Below are positions 7,909 to 16,628 of a DNA stretch of 64,000 nucleotides, piece after piece; positions within the stretch are counted from its first letter, which is position 1; each line of letters opens with the position of its first letter. This DNA comes from a virus. A program made the translations under genes and the position numbers. Where the stretch lies: the IMG/VR virus record IMGVR_UViG_3300007734_000760, positions 62,001 to 126,000 of that record, one strand, 5' to 3'. The notes under the pieces are model-generated. The model was given only the letters and a program-made list of their open reading frames with translations, was not told the origin of the DNA and did no database searches.

Positions 7909-9612
7909 TTATGCTGGGAAAGTTGCTCCAGTTGGAGTAATAATAAAATCTAAATAAATAAATTCAGCTGTTTTTGTTGGTTGAACATAAATTGCTCCTA
8001 CCATTTGGTTTCTATCAATTACATCAGCTGTATTATTTGTTTCATCCATTACTACTTTAAAAGCATATAAACCTTGACGTTGTTGAACTGAAGATAAATA
8101 TGGATTAACTTGACCTAAAAAAGTATTTCTTGTTGATGTTGAATTTTGTTCAAACAACAATGTGTTAGCAACTTGAGAAATATAAGATTTTAATTCTATT
8201 AATAAACGTCTTACATTTACACGATCTAAAGCTGATGCTTTTGTTTGTAATGTTTTTTGACCATATACTACAATTCCTTGACCAGGAAATGAAGCAATTG
8301 GATTTACTTTACCTGTGTAAAGAGCATCTCTAGTTGACTGATTTAATTTTTGTTCAACACGAATTACTGTTCCTAATCCACCACGATTAATACCGGCAGG
8401 TGCAAACCAAGGTTCTGATACTCTATCATTGTAAGCGTAAACGCCTGCAATCATTACTGAGGTTGGAACCCATACGTTTTTACCACTTGATGGATCTAAA
8501 ATTTGACACCATGGCCAATATGAAGCAGCATATGAAGTATCACGAGAAGAAGCTTGAGTAATTGTAGCTGTTGCTGTTGCACCATATCCTACTGGATCTA
8601 ATACAAATATGTTATCTCCACGTTGTTGAGTGTTTAAAACAATATTACTTATAGCACTTGTGTGACTAGCAAACGCATCAATTAAACCTGGAGCTATTAA
8701 TAAATTAAATCTATAATCATCTTTATTTGATAATAAATTAATCATATTAGTGTAGTTTGAAGCTACTAAACCTTGAGTATCTGTATTGTTAATGTTGTTG
8801 TAAAATTGAGCGTTACCTTTTATATTACCTGTAGCACCAAAAAATGCACCACTAGCAGCTAAAGGAATTGAAGCTGTATATTGATTTTTTGCTACACCAC
8901 TATTATCTAAATAGTCTGGAGTTAATAAATCAACTGAGCTTACATAAACAAAAGATGAATTATTTGTGTAACTTCCTGTTAAGTCAACTTGAATAGTTGA
9001 AGGATTATAAGAATAAACATAATCACCAATTACTCTAGAAACAAAATTATTTGATTTAGGATCTAATGATAAATTAGTAAATGATTCTAATACTGTTTTA
9101 CTATTAGTTATATCATTACCTTGTCTAATTATTAAACCAAAAGTTCCAGAAGCTGTGTTTGGACTTATAATTTCCCAACGAATGTTATCGGCTGAACCGC
9201 TTGTTAAAGCACCAGCTGAATCCATTGCTCCTGTATTATTCATTACAATTCCTTTAGAAATTGTTTTTAATGTAAATGCTGAAGTTGCTAAACTAGAACT
9301 AATAACTGTACTTGTAGCTGAGGTATAAGAACCAGAAACTACACGAGCTACTAATAACGTGTCTCCACCATTATTAAAATAGTTATAAGCTGCTATTGAA
9401 GTAAAATATGAAAATACATCACTTCCGCTTGTAAATACATCGCCAAATTTATTTACATATTGACTATAAGAACCTACCAATGTTGGTAATTCTACAGGGC
9501 CTTTTACAGTAGGACCTATTATCGCAGCTCCAGCTTGTACTGGTTGACCGGATACTTGGGATTTATCTTGTTCTCTAACTGATATTCCCGGGGATAATAA
9601 AATTTCTGCCAT
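7909..9612 (-). CDS. gp18: Contractile tail sheath protein, T4 gp18-like
   Basis: A 567-residue protein (T4 gp18 is 659). It starts with the typical sheath N-terminus ILLSPGISVREQDKSQV and continues with GAAIIGPTVKGPVELPTLVGSY. The C-terminal domain has the family hallmarks WVPTSVMIAGVYAYNDR, PWFAPAGINRGGL, LDRVNVRRLLIELKSYI and FIITPTGA. The middle is a variable Ser/Thr-rich domain, probably exposed on the tail surface. It forms the contractile outer tube around gp19 and so defines a myovirus. The gene has its own ATATTTATAAT motif 28 bases upstream and a terminator directly after the stop. Confidence 0.95.
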   Translation of the reverse strand: MAEILLSPGISVREQDKSQVSGQPVQAGAAIIGPTVKGPVELPTLVGSYSQYVNKFGDVFTSGSDVFSYFTSIAAYNYFNNGGDTLLVARVVSGSYTSATSTVISSSLATSAFTLKTISKGIVMNNTGAMDSAGALTSGSADNIRWEIISPNTASGTFGLIIRQGNDITNSKTVLESFTNLSLDPKSNNFVSRVIGDYVYSYNPSTIQVDLTGSYTNNSSFVYVSSVDLLTPDYLDNSGVAKNQYTASIPLAASGAFFGATGNIKGNAQFYNNINNTDTQGLVASNYTNMINLLSNKDDYRFNLLIAPGLIDAFASHTSAISNIVLNTQQRGDNIFVLDPVGYGATATATITQASSRDTSYAASYWPWCQILDPSSGKNVWVPTSVMIAGVYAYNDRVSEPWFAPAGINRGGLGTVIRVEQKLNQSTRDALYTGKVNPIASFPGQGIVVYGQKTLQTKASALDRVNVRRLLIELKSYISQVANTLLFEQNSTSTRNTFLGQVNPYLSSVQQRQGLYAFKVVMDETNNTADVIDRNQMVGAIYVQPTKTAEFIYLDFIITPTGATFPA

Positions 9613-9639
9613 TTTTAGATATTTTGTTTACTTTTGTTG

Positions 9640-9650
9640 ATTATAAATAT
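9640..9650 (-). promoter_or_regulatory. ATATTTATAAT promoter-like motif
   Basis: Coding-strand ATATTTATAAT followed by CAACA, 28 bases before the tail sheath start. Confidence 0.5.
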
Positions 9651-9668
9651 CTAAAAAATTATCAAAAA

Positions 9669-9932
9669 CTAATCAGTCGTTGTAATTTCTCCTGTCTCGA
9701 TATTAATACTTACTTGTCCGTATTTATTTTGAACATCTTGACCGTATTTAATCTCTTGAATTCTTAGTGATTCTAACTCTTTAATAATTTCTTGTTTTTG
9801 ATTAATTAACAGTTGATTTTGATATTCAACTTGTCCAAACTTAATAATTAAATCTTGAGTAGAAGAATTTAATGTTTTTAAAACTGAAAATTCTTCTTCA
9901 GTTAATTGTTTTACGTTTATAACTTTTTCCAT
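9669..9932 (-). CDS. Small coiled-coil protein
   Basis: An 87-residue protein, mostly a predicted helix rich in Glu, Gln, Leu and Ile (EEEFSVLKTLNSSTQDLIIKF; QNQLLINQKQEIIKELESL), then a short beta-like tail ending in ETGEITTTD. Short coiled-coil proteins with similar composition occur in tail regions of marine T4-like phages, but I know of no assigned function. It lies between the tail terminator gp15-like gene and the sheath gene. It could be a small tail part or chaperone; position is the only evidence. Confidence 0.6.
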   Translation of the reverse strand: MEKVINVKQLTEEEFSVLKTLNSSTQDLIIKFGQVEYQNQLLINQKQEIIKELESLRIQEIKYGQDVQNKYGQVSINIETGEITTTD

Positions 9933-9984
9933 GTTTGTGTTGTTTTAATTTATTAAAATAATAAAATTTTTTAAATATCCAAGT

Positions 9985-10860
9985 TTAATTTTTAGGAGGA
10001 ATACGATTAATATCACTAACTATTTCAAATCCAAATACTGTTTTAGTAACAACAGGAATTTTTTTAATAGCTAATACATCTTTTTGAATAATGTCTGGAA
10101 TTATATATCCATTTAATTTTATGTCAAATGTACTTTTAACTGATCTATCTTTTCCATCTGCTACTTCTATTACCGTATTAAATGAATCAATTCTAGCATT
10201 AAATTTAAATCTTGCTGGATCTCCCCAATATGAATCTGATGCATAATTAATCATTTCAATAATTTTATTCATCTGTTCTATATAGTAAGTGTAAATTACA
10301 CAACTATATTTTATAGTTACATAATCAGGTATTACTACTGCGTATTGTTCTCTTTCTGGTTTAATGTTATTTAGTACATCAAAAGGAGTATAAAAATCTC
10401 TTTTAGAATAATTTTTAACTAAAGTATTATATAAATGAGGTTGATTAGCATCTAATTTATTTCCTATACTTCTATTTTTAGTTAAATCATCTCTTTTAAA
10501 TACTAATAATGGAGACATAATAGCTCCACTTTTGTCTCTATAATATCCATCTTTTTGAATAGATTTCCATTTTTCAGGATTTCCATAAATTACAGGAACA
10601 GGTATTCTTATTCCATTTTGAATTATTGAAGGTTTAATTACTTCATTAAAATAATAAAATATGGTTTCATCAATATCTTGAATACCTAGTGAAAACGGTT
10701 TAGTACTATCTCCTTTAAAACTTAATTTACTTCCTCTATTTGGTTCAGAAGTATTAGGATTTCCTACAGGTTGAAAACCTGGTCCTCCCTGTTGATAAGG
10801 CTCTTGTTGAGAAATACTTATTTCTCTTTGTGTTTTAGGTGTTGGTTTTTTATTAGCCAT
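9985..10860 (-). CDS. gp15: Tail terminator / sheath stabiliser, T4 gp15-like
   Basis: A 291-residue protein (T4 gp15 is 272). After a disordered Pro/Gln-rich N-terminus of about 50 residues comes IFYYFNEVIKPSIIQNGI, then IPVPVIYGNPEKW, which matches the RVPITYASKEHF region of gp15. Later there is YTYYIEQMNKIIEMINYASDSYWGDPARFKF and the DIKLNGYIIPD strand, also parallel to gp15. gp15 caps the finished tail and joins it to the neck. The gene follows gp14 and gp13 homologues directly, in T4 order, which supports the call. Confidence 0.8.
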   Translation of the reverse strand: MANKKPTPKTQREISISQQEPYQQGGPGFQPVGNPNTSEPNRGSKLSFKGDSTKPFSLGIQDIDETIFYYFNEVIKPSIIQNGIRIPVPVIYGNPEKWKSIQKDGYYRDKSGAIMSPLLVFKRDDLTKNRSIGNKLDANQPHLYNTLVKNYSKRDFYTPFDVLNNIKPEREQYAVVIPDYVTIKYSCVIYTYYIEQMNKIIEMINYASDSYWGDPARFKFNARIDSFNTVIEVADGKDRSVKSTFDIKLNGYIIPDIIQKDVLAIKKIPVVTKTVFGFEIVSDINRIPPKN

Positions 10861-10862
10861 AT

Positions 10863-11372
10863 TTATTCTCTTTCACGTGTTAAATTTACTTTATCTGCAG
10901 GAACATAGTGAGCAACACAATTTACTGATACATTATAGCCAAAATTTTCTAATCCTGGATTTAATGGGTTTTGTTGGTAATTATAATCTGGATCTTTACC
11001 TGTAAATAATTGATTATTAAATGATTGCTCTATTTCAAAATAATCTTCATAATACATAATAATGTCTCCTAATTCAGGAAAAGCATTTGCTTCTACTAAA
11101 TCATCTCTTAAAAAGTCAAAAATGACAACTCTAACATAATTAGGACCTATATCTGTTGATTCAAAACTTGGATCGGTTCTAATAATTCTAGTATATAATA
11201 TAGTAGGTTCAGTGTAATATCTTTTATTTGTTGATTCTCCATAAATGTTAGACACTGTTTTTTCTAAATTTACTTTATAAAGAACACACTGTTGAGACAT
11301 AACATTTCCTAATAGTTCCCTATTAACTTTTCGTATCATTGATACATCTCTACTTGATCCAAATAATGCCAT
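10863..11372 (-). CDS. gp14: Neck protein, T4 gp14-like
   Basis: A 169-residue protein. The segment ELGDIIMYYEDYFEIEQ resembles the [20 protein letters not shown] region of T4 gp14, and the early MSQQCVLYKV resembles its IQMRGVECYYVPRE region. T4 gp14 is longer (256). In T4, gp14 with gp13 forms the collar between portal and tail. The gene starts four bases after the gp13-like stop and ends two bases before the gp15-like start, so 13-14-15 order is kept. The call depends on order plus a short stretch of similarity. Confidence 0.7.
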   Translation of the reverse strand: MALFGSSRDVSMIRKVNRELLGNVMSQQCVLYKVNLEKTVSNIYGESTNKRYYTEPTILYTRIIRTDPSFESTDIGPNYVRVVIFDFLRDDLVEANAFPELGDIIMYYEDYFEIEQSFNNQLFTGKDPDYNYQQNPLNPGLENFGYNVSVNCVAHYVPADKVNLTRERE

Positions 11373-11376
11373 GTTT

Positions 11377-12510
11377 TTATCCGATAAAAATTGTCATAGG
11401 AACTTGACTAATTTCAAATTGACGAGCTACTGATTCAGCTTGTCTTCTTTCAAGTAGTTTTTGACGTGAAGTATCATCAAAATATAGTCTTAAATTTGTA
11501 ATTAAAGCTGTTTTTTCTTCTTTTCCTGCTGTTACTAATTCATTTTGATTTAATGTAACTTCAGCTCCAGGAATAGGAACAGTACTGTATTTTCCACGAA
11601 CATATCCTAACATTTCTTTTGATAGTGCTAAAGTATATTCAAATATCCATTGTCTACCAATTGAATTAATTTGTGAATAAGTAGGATTACTGTATCCAGC
11701 ATTTGAAACATTTGTAACAGATGTTGGAGCAGATCCTACAACACTATCTATTCTTTCTTTTAAACTTAAATATTGAAACCAAATTTTACCTCCATCATCT
11801 GATGGTATTGGAAATATTCTTAATTTATTATTTATTAATTCAAAGGTATAATCAGCTAATGAAATTTGATTTTGCATTTCAACTGCTTGAGCAGATTGAA
11901 ATAGTAAACTTGTTGGATACATTAAAAATCCAGTTGAACCAAATAAACCATAACTTCCAACAGCCGGTACTCCTCCTAAACCTGAGAACACACTTAAGTT
12001 ATACACTTGATTTACGGCTGGAGGCGGTTGCCAAAAAATTCTTTTAATTTCAATTCCTCCTGTAATACTTTGACTAATTGCCCATTCTGTTAAGTTATAA
12101 TCTTGAATATTAGCAATAGTTGTAAGAGATCCACTATAATAATTTACATTTCCTCCTGTTCCTGCTTCTACAGCATACTGTTGAGATAATCTAATTATAT
12201 TATTTAATGATGGAGTAATTGCAGCATGATTTAAATTTGAAGAAGTTGGAATTCCTTCTATACTTAATAAATTATCTCTTACTTGGTAAGCATATAATTC
12301 ATTTCCATATGTTGTAACTGCTTCTTCAAATGCTGTGTAAAAGTTTAAATCTTGCAATTCAACTTCCATAATAGGATATCCTAATCTTCTAGCACAAAAA
12401 GTAACTACTTTATCAGCATCGGTTTGAAATTGATAATCATTATCATAAAATCCAAATGGAGTATTTCCCGGAAAAAATGAACTAGAACCCGGATAGATAG
12501 AAATATTCAT
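11377..12510 (-). CDS. gp13: Neck protein, T4 gp13-like
   Basis: A 377-residue protein (T4 gp13 is 309). Key stretches are FCARRLGYPIMEVELQDLNFYTAFEEAVTTY near residues 38-68, a central beta-rich part, YTFELINNKLRIFPIP, and near the C-terminus FEYTLALSKEMLGYVRGKYSTVPIPG, which match the gp13-type neck proteins of marine T4-like phages as I remember them. The first gene of the neck-tail cluster, it has an ATATTTATAAT motif 12 bases before the start. It should bind the portal vertex after packaging. Confidence 0.75.
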   Translation of the reverse strand: MNISIYPGSSSFFPGNTPFGFYDNDYQFQTDADKVVTFCARRLGYPIMEVELQDLNFYTAFEEAVTTYGNELYAYQVRDNLLSIEGIPTSSNLNHAAITPSLNNIIRLSQQYAVEAGTGGNVNYYSGSLTTIANIQDYNLTEWAISQSITGGIEIKRIFWQPPPAVNQVYNLSVFSGLGGVPAVGSYGLFGSTGFLMYPTSLLFQSAQAVEMQNQISLADYTFELINNKLRIFPIPSDDGGKIWFQYLSLKERIDSVVGSAPTSVTNVSNAGYSNPTYSQINSIGRQWIFEYTLALSKEMLGYVRGKYSTVPIPGAEVTLNQNELVTAGKEEKTALITNLRLYFDDTSRQKLLERRQAESVARQFEISQVPMTIFIG

Positions 12511-12521
12511 GAAATATATTT

Positions 12522-12532
12522 ATTATAAATAT
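12522..12532 (-). promoter_or_regulatory. ATATTTATAAT promoter-like motif
   Basis: Coding-strand ATATTTATAAT followed by AAATA, 12 bases before the gp13-like start, at the head of the neck-tail block. Confidence 0.5.
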
Positions 12533-12558
12533 ATCAAAAATAAAAGTAAGATATTTTA

Positions 12559-12792
12559 TTATTTATTTATTTCTATTAAATAGTTTGCAACAGCTGTTGC
12601 TCTTGCTGCATCTACTTCATAGCCTGTTTGGCTATTTTGACTTACTACTGATATGGTTTTGCTAAATTGAAAAGCTAACTCATCGTTTGTTACTAAAGGT
12701 AGTGTAATATCAATACTATATTCATCAGCATCTATAACTGATTCTGTACCGTATCCTAGTAGTTCACCTTCTCTTAAAATATATTTGTCCAT
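12559..12792 (-). CDS. Small hypothetical protein of tail-fibre region
   Basis: A 77-residue acidic protein (starts MDKYILREGELLGYGTE) with alternating beta-like segments and a C-terminal helix (DAARATAVANYLIEINK). No family recognised. It lies between a conserved tail-fibre-associated protein and the gp13-like gene, 11 bases after the former, and is probably co-transcribed with the fibre genes. No function can be given. Confidence 0.55.
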   Translation of the reverse strand: MDKYILREGELLGYGTESVIDADEYSIDITLPLVTNDELAFQFSKTISVVSQNSQTGYEVDAARATAVANYLIEINK

Positions 12793-12803
12793 GTTTTATT
12801 GTT

Positions 12804-13169
12804 TTAATTGTTAAAAGTAAATTCTGTCCATTCACTATTTATCCATACATATGATTTATTATCATTTGGATATGGTATAGGTGCTTCCCATTTAAAGTTT
12901 TCATTTAAAGTCCAATCACTAAAAGGTCTTGGAGAAATAAAAACATTATTGATTTCATCCCAAGTGTCTCCTATTCCAGCATACTTGTTTCTGGTGTTTG
13001 AGTTGTATGAAGTTTGTCTTACTGTGTCATAATTATAAGGAATGCTTAATGAATTTATAAAATTAATACCTAATTGTTCTACTTCAACTCCATTAGAAAT
13101 TAGTATTTCATTATCAATTACGATTACAGCTATCACAAGGTTTTGTTTTATTAATGCAAAGTTTGCCAT
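12804..13169 (-). CDS. Conserved tail-fibre-region protein
   Basis: A 121-residue protein that fits a family common in marine T4-like phages. Its marks are the N-terminal FALIKQNLVIAVIVIDNE strand pair, then NKYAGIGDTWDEINNVFI, SPRPFSDWTLNENFKWEAP and a Trp-containing end (YVWINSEWTEF). In other phages the family lies beside tail-fibre genes and its molecular job is not known to me. Its ATG shares one base with the stop of the glycine-rich gene upstream (TAATG), suggesting translational coupling and a common role in the fibre or its tip. Confidence 0.75.
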   Translation of the reverse strand: MANFALIKQNLVIAVIVIDNEILISNGVEVEQLGINFINSLSIPYNYDTVRQTSYNSNTRNKYAGIGDTWDEINNVFISPRPFSDWTLNENFKWEAPIPYPNDNKSYVWINSEWTEFTFNN

Positions 13170-14092
13170 TATTGATATTTGTATTTTATTATTACTATTC
13201 CCGAACCTCCATTACCTCCTGCTGGAGAATCCCTTTCAGCACCTCCACCTCCACCACCTGTATTAGCAGTTCCGCTTGTTCCTGCTCCACCTTGTCCTCC
13301 TGCTCCACCACCTCCAACTCCTCCCGTACCTGCTGTACCAGAAGTAGTGTAAACAGAGCCACCTCCTCCTCCACCATAGTAATTACTATCTATCGCTGAC
13401 AAGACACCATCTCCGCCATTTCCACCTTTTGTTCCAGTCCCTGTTCCACCGACTGCACTTGCTCCACCACCACCACCTGCTCCATAGTATGGACCTGCAG
13501 CAGAACCGTTACCACCTGCGTTACCTTGACCTGCTGTTCCTGCTGCTCCTAACTCATAGCTAGGGTCACCTACTGTTATACCAGCTCCACCTCCACCTGA
13601 ACCTCCAGTACCAGCATTAGCACCATGACTTGCTCCTCCACCTCCACCAACTGCTGTATTTGAATCGAAGGTTGTGTTTGTACCATTAGTACCAGCGGTT
13701 TGATAACCACTACTTCCAGCTCCTCCTCCACCAACTACTACAGCATATGTTGTTGCACCACTTGATAAAGAGTAACTTGTGTTTTCTATAACTCCTCCAC
13801 CACCTCCACCAGCTCCTACATACTCTCCACCTCCACCACCACCACCTGCTACCATTAATACTTGGAAAGTGTTATTTGGAGCAGTACCTACACTACTAAC
13901 TATAAAGTTAGTACTACCTGCTGTTGTAAATGTGTGTATTTTATAATCACCAGAAGTTGTTACTGTTCCTCCAGTTGCTGAAGTAAAGGAAGCTGCTGCA
14001 GGTATTGTTACTCCAGCTATTTTTACTATAGATGCTATAGAGACTCCATTAATTTTAGTAATAGATGTAGTAACTACTCCTTTAATTTTCAT
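13169..14092 (-). CDS. Glycine-rich tail fibre adhesin
   Basis: A 307-residue protein. About residues 1-35 are a beta-like N-terminus with three KI.GV repeats (TKINGVSIASIVKIAGVTI). From about residue 80 to the end it is dominated by glycine runs of four to eight (VAGGGGGGGEY, GGGGGGVIE, TGGVGGGGAGGQGGAG). This layout resembles adhesins of T4-like fibres such as S16 gp38, where polyglycine helices pack under host-binding loops. The likely role is receptor binding at the fibre tip. It lies next to the large fibre gene and is coupled to a fibre-region protein. The Gly-rich part is low complexity, so homology searches will be noisy. Confidence 0.8.
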   Translation of the reverse strand: MKIKGVVTTSITKINGVSIASIVKIAGVTIPAAASFTSATGGTVTTSGDYKIHTFTTAGSTNFIVSSVGTAPNNTFQVLMVAGGGGGGGEYVGAGGGGGGVIENTSYSLSSGATTYAVVVGGGGAGSSGYQTAGTNGTNTTFDSNTAVGGGGGASHGANAGTGGSGGGGAGITVGDPSYELGAAGTAGQGNAGGNGSAAGPYYGAGGGGGASAVGGTGTGTKGGNGGDGVLSAIDSNYYGGGGGGSVYTTSGTAGTGGVGGGGAGGQGGAGTSGTANTGGGGGGAERDSPAGGNGGSGIVIIKYKYQ

Positions 14093-14102
14093 AAACTATG
14101 TG

Positions 14103-16073
14103 TTATAATTCTATCCAAGAATTTTCAGGATTAAAGCGTATTATTATTTTTGAATTTGTATTAGAGTCCCAAAAAGTATTTCCTATTATTCTAACTGCAT
14201 TTCCAACTGTTGTTGGTGCAATTTTAGTCATACTACCAGCAGTTGTAGCCATATATAAAGGTTCTCCAGATTTTACAATAGTTGCATATGTAGCTGTTTC
14301 AACAAACCCATTAATTAGTATGGAAGTTGGATTAGTTGAAGTTGAAGATTTAACACAAATGCCTAACATATTAAATGCTGCTGCAGAGTTTGCAGCTGTT
14401 GCATCAGCTAATTCCCAAGTTTCGTTTTGTGTTCTATAACATAGTTGACCAAATGTAATTGTTCCTCCTGCTATTTCTGAATATAATACATCTCCTTGAT
14501 AATAATTACTATTCCAATCATTTAGACTACCTAATACTGATGTTACTCCATCTTTAATTGTTCCAGCTAATGGTATTGGTGTAATACCTGCTACTAAAGA
14601 GCTTCCACTTAATAGTAGTGAACCTGTTATTTGAGTATTACCAGTTATGTTTACACCAGCATTTCCATTTAATCTAACACTTCCACTTACTAATAATGAA
14701 CCTGTTACTACTAAATTTCCAGTTATACCTGCAGGATTTGTGTTTGTTAATATTGTACTTCTTGTTGAACCGGTTGTAAAAAATAAGCTATTACCATCAA
14801 ACTCTATTGTTCCAGCTTCGGGAGTTGTTAGATTAGTTCCTGCTGTTAGTTTAATAGGCGCAGTGTTTGCGGTTGATGTTCCTCCTACTATGTGAAGTCT
14901 AGCAGTTGCACTTACTCCTATACCAAACTTATTTCCACGAAGAAAATAATATTCTGTATCATTGGTTGTCGTTGTTATGTTTAATGCATTACTACTATTA
15001 ATATTATATTTATAAGTAATTTCACCAGCTCTAGTTAATTCAAATAAAGTATTTGTTGAACCTCCTTCTACATGGAGTGTATTAGCAGTAGCTCCATAAG
15101 TTAAATTAGCACTGTCAATTAATCTTCCATTAGTAGTGGCGTATGGAATTCTACTTGAAGTTAAGGCACTAGTTGCTGCTACCGCTATCTGTCTAGTTGA
15201 ACCTGTTGTAAAAAATAAATTACTACCATCAAACTCTACTGCTCCAGCTTCTGGTGTAGTTAAGTTTGTTCCTGATGTTAGTTTAAGTGGTGCTGTGTTT
15301 GCAGCAGCTGTTCCTGCAGATAGATGCAATAAAGAAGTTGGGGTTACAGTTCCTATTGCCATTTTATTTCCAATAATATGAAGCATTGTTGCTACTCCTG
15401 TAGTCCCTATCGCACTGTTAGTAGCAATACTAAATATACCTACTGTAGATGAGTTGTATGCTTGTATTAGTGCGTGTGTTCCAGTTGTTGCAGCTGTATA
15501 AGATGGATATGATGCATCTTGCCAAACTATAGCTCCAAATGATGTAGGACTGTTTTGTACAAAGTTTATAGAGGGGTATGAATTATTGCCGTTTCGTCTT
15601 ATGTTTATTGCCGGTGAGTATCCGTAATTATAACCTTCAGCTGCTGATTTAGCCACTACATTTAATGGAGCTATATCCCAACTAGCGTCAGTAGTTGTAC
15701 CTATTAATTGTGCTGGGAAAGTTCCTCCTTTAACGTGTAATGTAGCAGCTAAAGATGATGTAACACCTAATCCTACTCTTCCACTACTTGATACATATAA
15801 AGCATTAGTTCCAACTAATAAATTAGTACTAGTTGATCCAGATACAATTAATGAACCAGTCATTGTTGTATTTCCAATTACATTTAATGAACCTGTTATA
15901 ATTGCACTTCCTGTAAATGGGAAAGCAGGTGTTGAAGGTGCAAATGAAGCAGATAATGCTTGAGTTGCATAGGATGCAGTACCGAATAGTGATCCGGTGA
16001 TTCCATTTGTTACTGTAAGTGTATTTAGTGAAGCATCTGAACCAGATACTATCACGCGTTTCCATGATGGCAT
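14103..16073 (-). CDS. Large tail fibre / virion surface protein
   Basis: A 656-residue beta-rich protein with abundant Gly, Ser, Thr and Asn. The N-terminus (MPSWKRVIVSGSDASLNTL) is shared in form with the 336-residue protein at 16629-17639 (MATWKKVIVSGSSAELAAV), probably a common attachment module. The middle has at least two long repeats whose core is NTAPLKLTSGTNLTTPEAG..EFDG..LFFTTGSTR (near residues 255-300 and 400-440). Short TGSLxVSG motifs recur through residues 55-90 and 455-495. No enzyme motif is visible. A trimeric fibre or decoration protein is the natural reading. It has its own leader with a small hairpin. Confidence 0.8.
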   Translation of the reverse strand: MPSWKRVIVSGSDASLNTLTVTNGITGSLFGTASYATQALSASFAPSTPAFPFTGSAIITGSLNVIGNTTMTGSLIVSGSTSTNLLVGTNALYVSSSGRVGLGVTSSLAATLHVKGGTFPAQLIGTTTDASWDIAPLNVVAKSAAEGYNYGYSPAINIRRNGNNSYPSINFVQNSPTSFGAIVWQDASYPSYTAATTGTHALIQAYNSSTVGIFSIATNSAIGTTGVATMLHIIGNKMAIGTVTPTSLLHLSAGTAAANTAPLKLTSGTNLTTPEAGAVEFDGSNLFFTTGSTRQIAVAATSALTSSRIPYATTNGRLIDSANLTYGATANTLHVEGGSTNTLFELTRAGEITYKYNINSSNALNITTTTNDTEYYFLRGNKFGIGVSATARLHIVGGTSTANTAPIKLTAGTNLTTPEAGTIEFDGNSLFFTTGSTRSTILTNTNPAGITGNLVVTGSLLVSGSVRLNGNAGVNITGNTQITGSLLLSGSSLVAGITPIPLAGTIKDGVTSVLGSLNDWNSNYYQGDVLYSEIAGGTITFGQLCYRTQNETWELADATAANSAAAFNMLGICVKSSTSTNPTSILINGFVETATYATIVKSGEPLYMATTAGSMTKIAPTTVGNAVRIIGNTFWDSNTNSKIIIRFNPENSWIEL

Positions 16074-16105
16074 ATTATACTATAAATTTAATTGTGGTTA
16101 GATAC

Positions 16106-16125
16106 ATACACTTTATGCCGTGTAT
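16106..16125 (-). other. Hairpin in the leader of the large fibre gene region
   Basis: Coding strand ATACAC, loop GGCATAAA, GTGTAT, in the 111-base gap between the 656-residue fibre gene (stop side of the upstream fibre cluster) and the small helical gene. No T run follows, so it is not an obvious terminator; a leader or RNA-processing structure is possible. Confidence 0.35.
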
Positions 16126-16184
16126 ATGCCTACTTCCTTTTCAGGCCAACAACATATTCTACAATAAATATATTAAAAATACTG

Positions 16185-16412
16185 TTATTTTTTAGATTTT
16201 TTTTCTTCTCTAGAAATCATATCTTGTAAACTTTGCTGTTTTACTTCTTCTTCTTGACGTAGTATTTTTGTAATTTGAATTAATTCATCTTCTAACTTAA
16301 TTTGAAGACTAGCTAAAAATTTAGCATCAGTTCCTTTAATAGTTACTAAGTCTAAAGCTTGTCTAAGGAACGTTATTTCATTTTGTGTTAAATCAATTGA
16401 AAAAATATTCAT
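16185..16412 (-). CDS. Small helical protein, paralogue of next gene
   Basis: A 75-residue helical protein with a Lys/Glu-rich coiled-coil C-terminus. The segment LTQNEITFLRQALDLVTIKGTDAKFLASLQIKLE aligns with LTLEEIQLILASLRNSTFKG..IELLYNTVIKLQ of the neighbouring 63-residue protein, so the two look like paralogues. The pattern fits small proteins next to fibre genes in other marine phages, whose function I do not know. It starts five bases after the neighbour's stop, and a gap of about 110 bases separates it from the large fibre gene. Confidence 0.65.
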   Translation of the reverse strand: MNIFSIDLTQNEITFLRQALDLVTIKGTDAKFLASLQIKLEDELIQITKILRQEEEVKQQSLQDMISREEKKSKK

Positions 16413-16417
16413 AACTG

Positions 16418-16609
16418 TTATTTCTGTTGTTTAATGTATTGATTTTGTAATTTAATTACTGTGTTGTAAAGCAACTCTATGTGTTCTCCTTTAAAAGTTG
16501 AATTACGTAATGATGCTAATATAAGTTGAATTTCTTCAAGAGTCAAGCTATCTTGATCATTTACTGTTACCTTTTCAGGTACTGTAAAATTCCTTGCATT
16601 AAAAGCCAT
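16418..16609 (-). CDS. Small helical protein, paralogue of neighbour
   Basis: I chose the ATG at 16609, which gives 63 residues (MAFNARNFTVPEKVTVNDQD...). A longer frame from 16660 would overlap the end of the upstream gene by 32 bases, and its extra N-terminus has no protein-like pattern. After a polar strand comes a helical pair, LTLEEIQLILASLRNSTFKGEHIELL, similar to the 75-residue neighbour. The function is unknown; its location between two fibre-type genes suggests a chaperone or small structural role. Confidence 0.6.
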   Translation of the reverse strand: MAFNARNFTVPEKVTVNDQDSLTLEEIQLILASLRNSTFKGEHIELLYNTVIKLQNQYIKQQK

Positions 16610-16628
16610 AACTAATTTTTTAAAAATA

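Noticed and set aside
13042-13399. Plus-strand Ser/Cys-rich frames opposite the glycine-rich gene
   Set aside because: These are complements of glycine codons (GGN/GGA), which read as Ser/Pro/Thr/Cys on the other strand; not genes.
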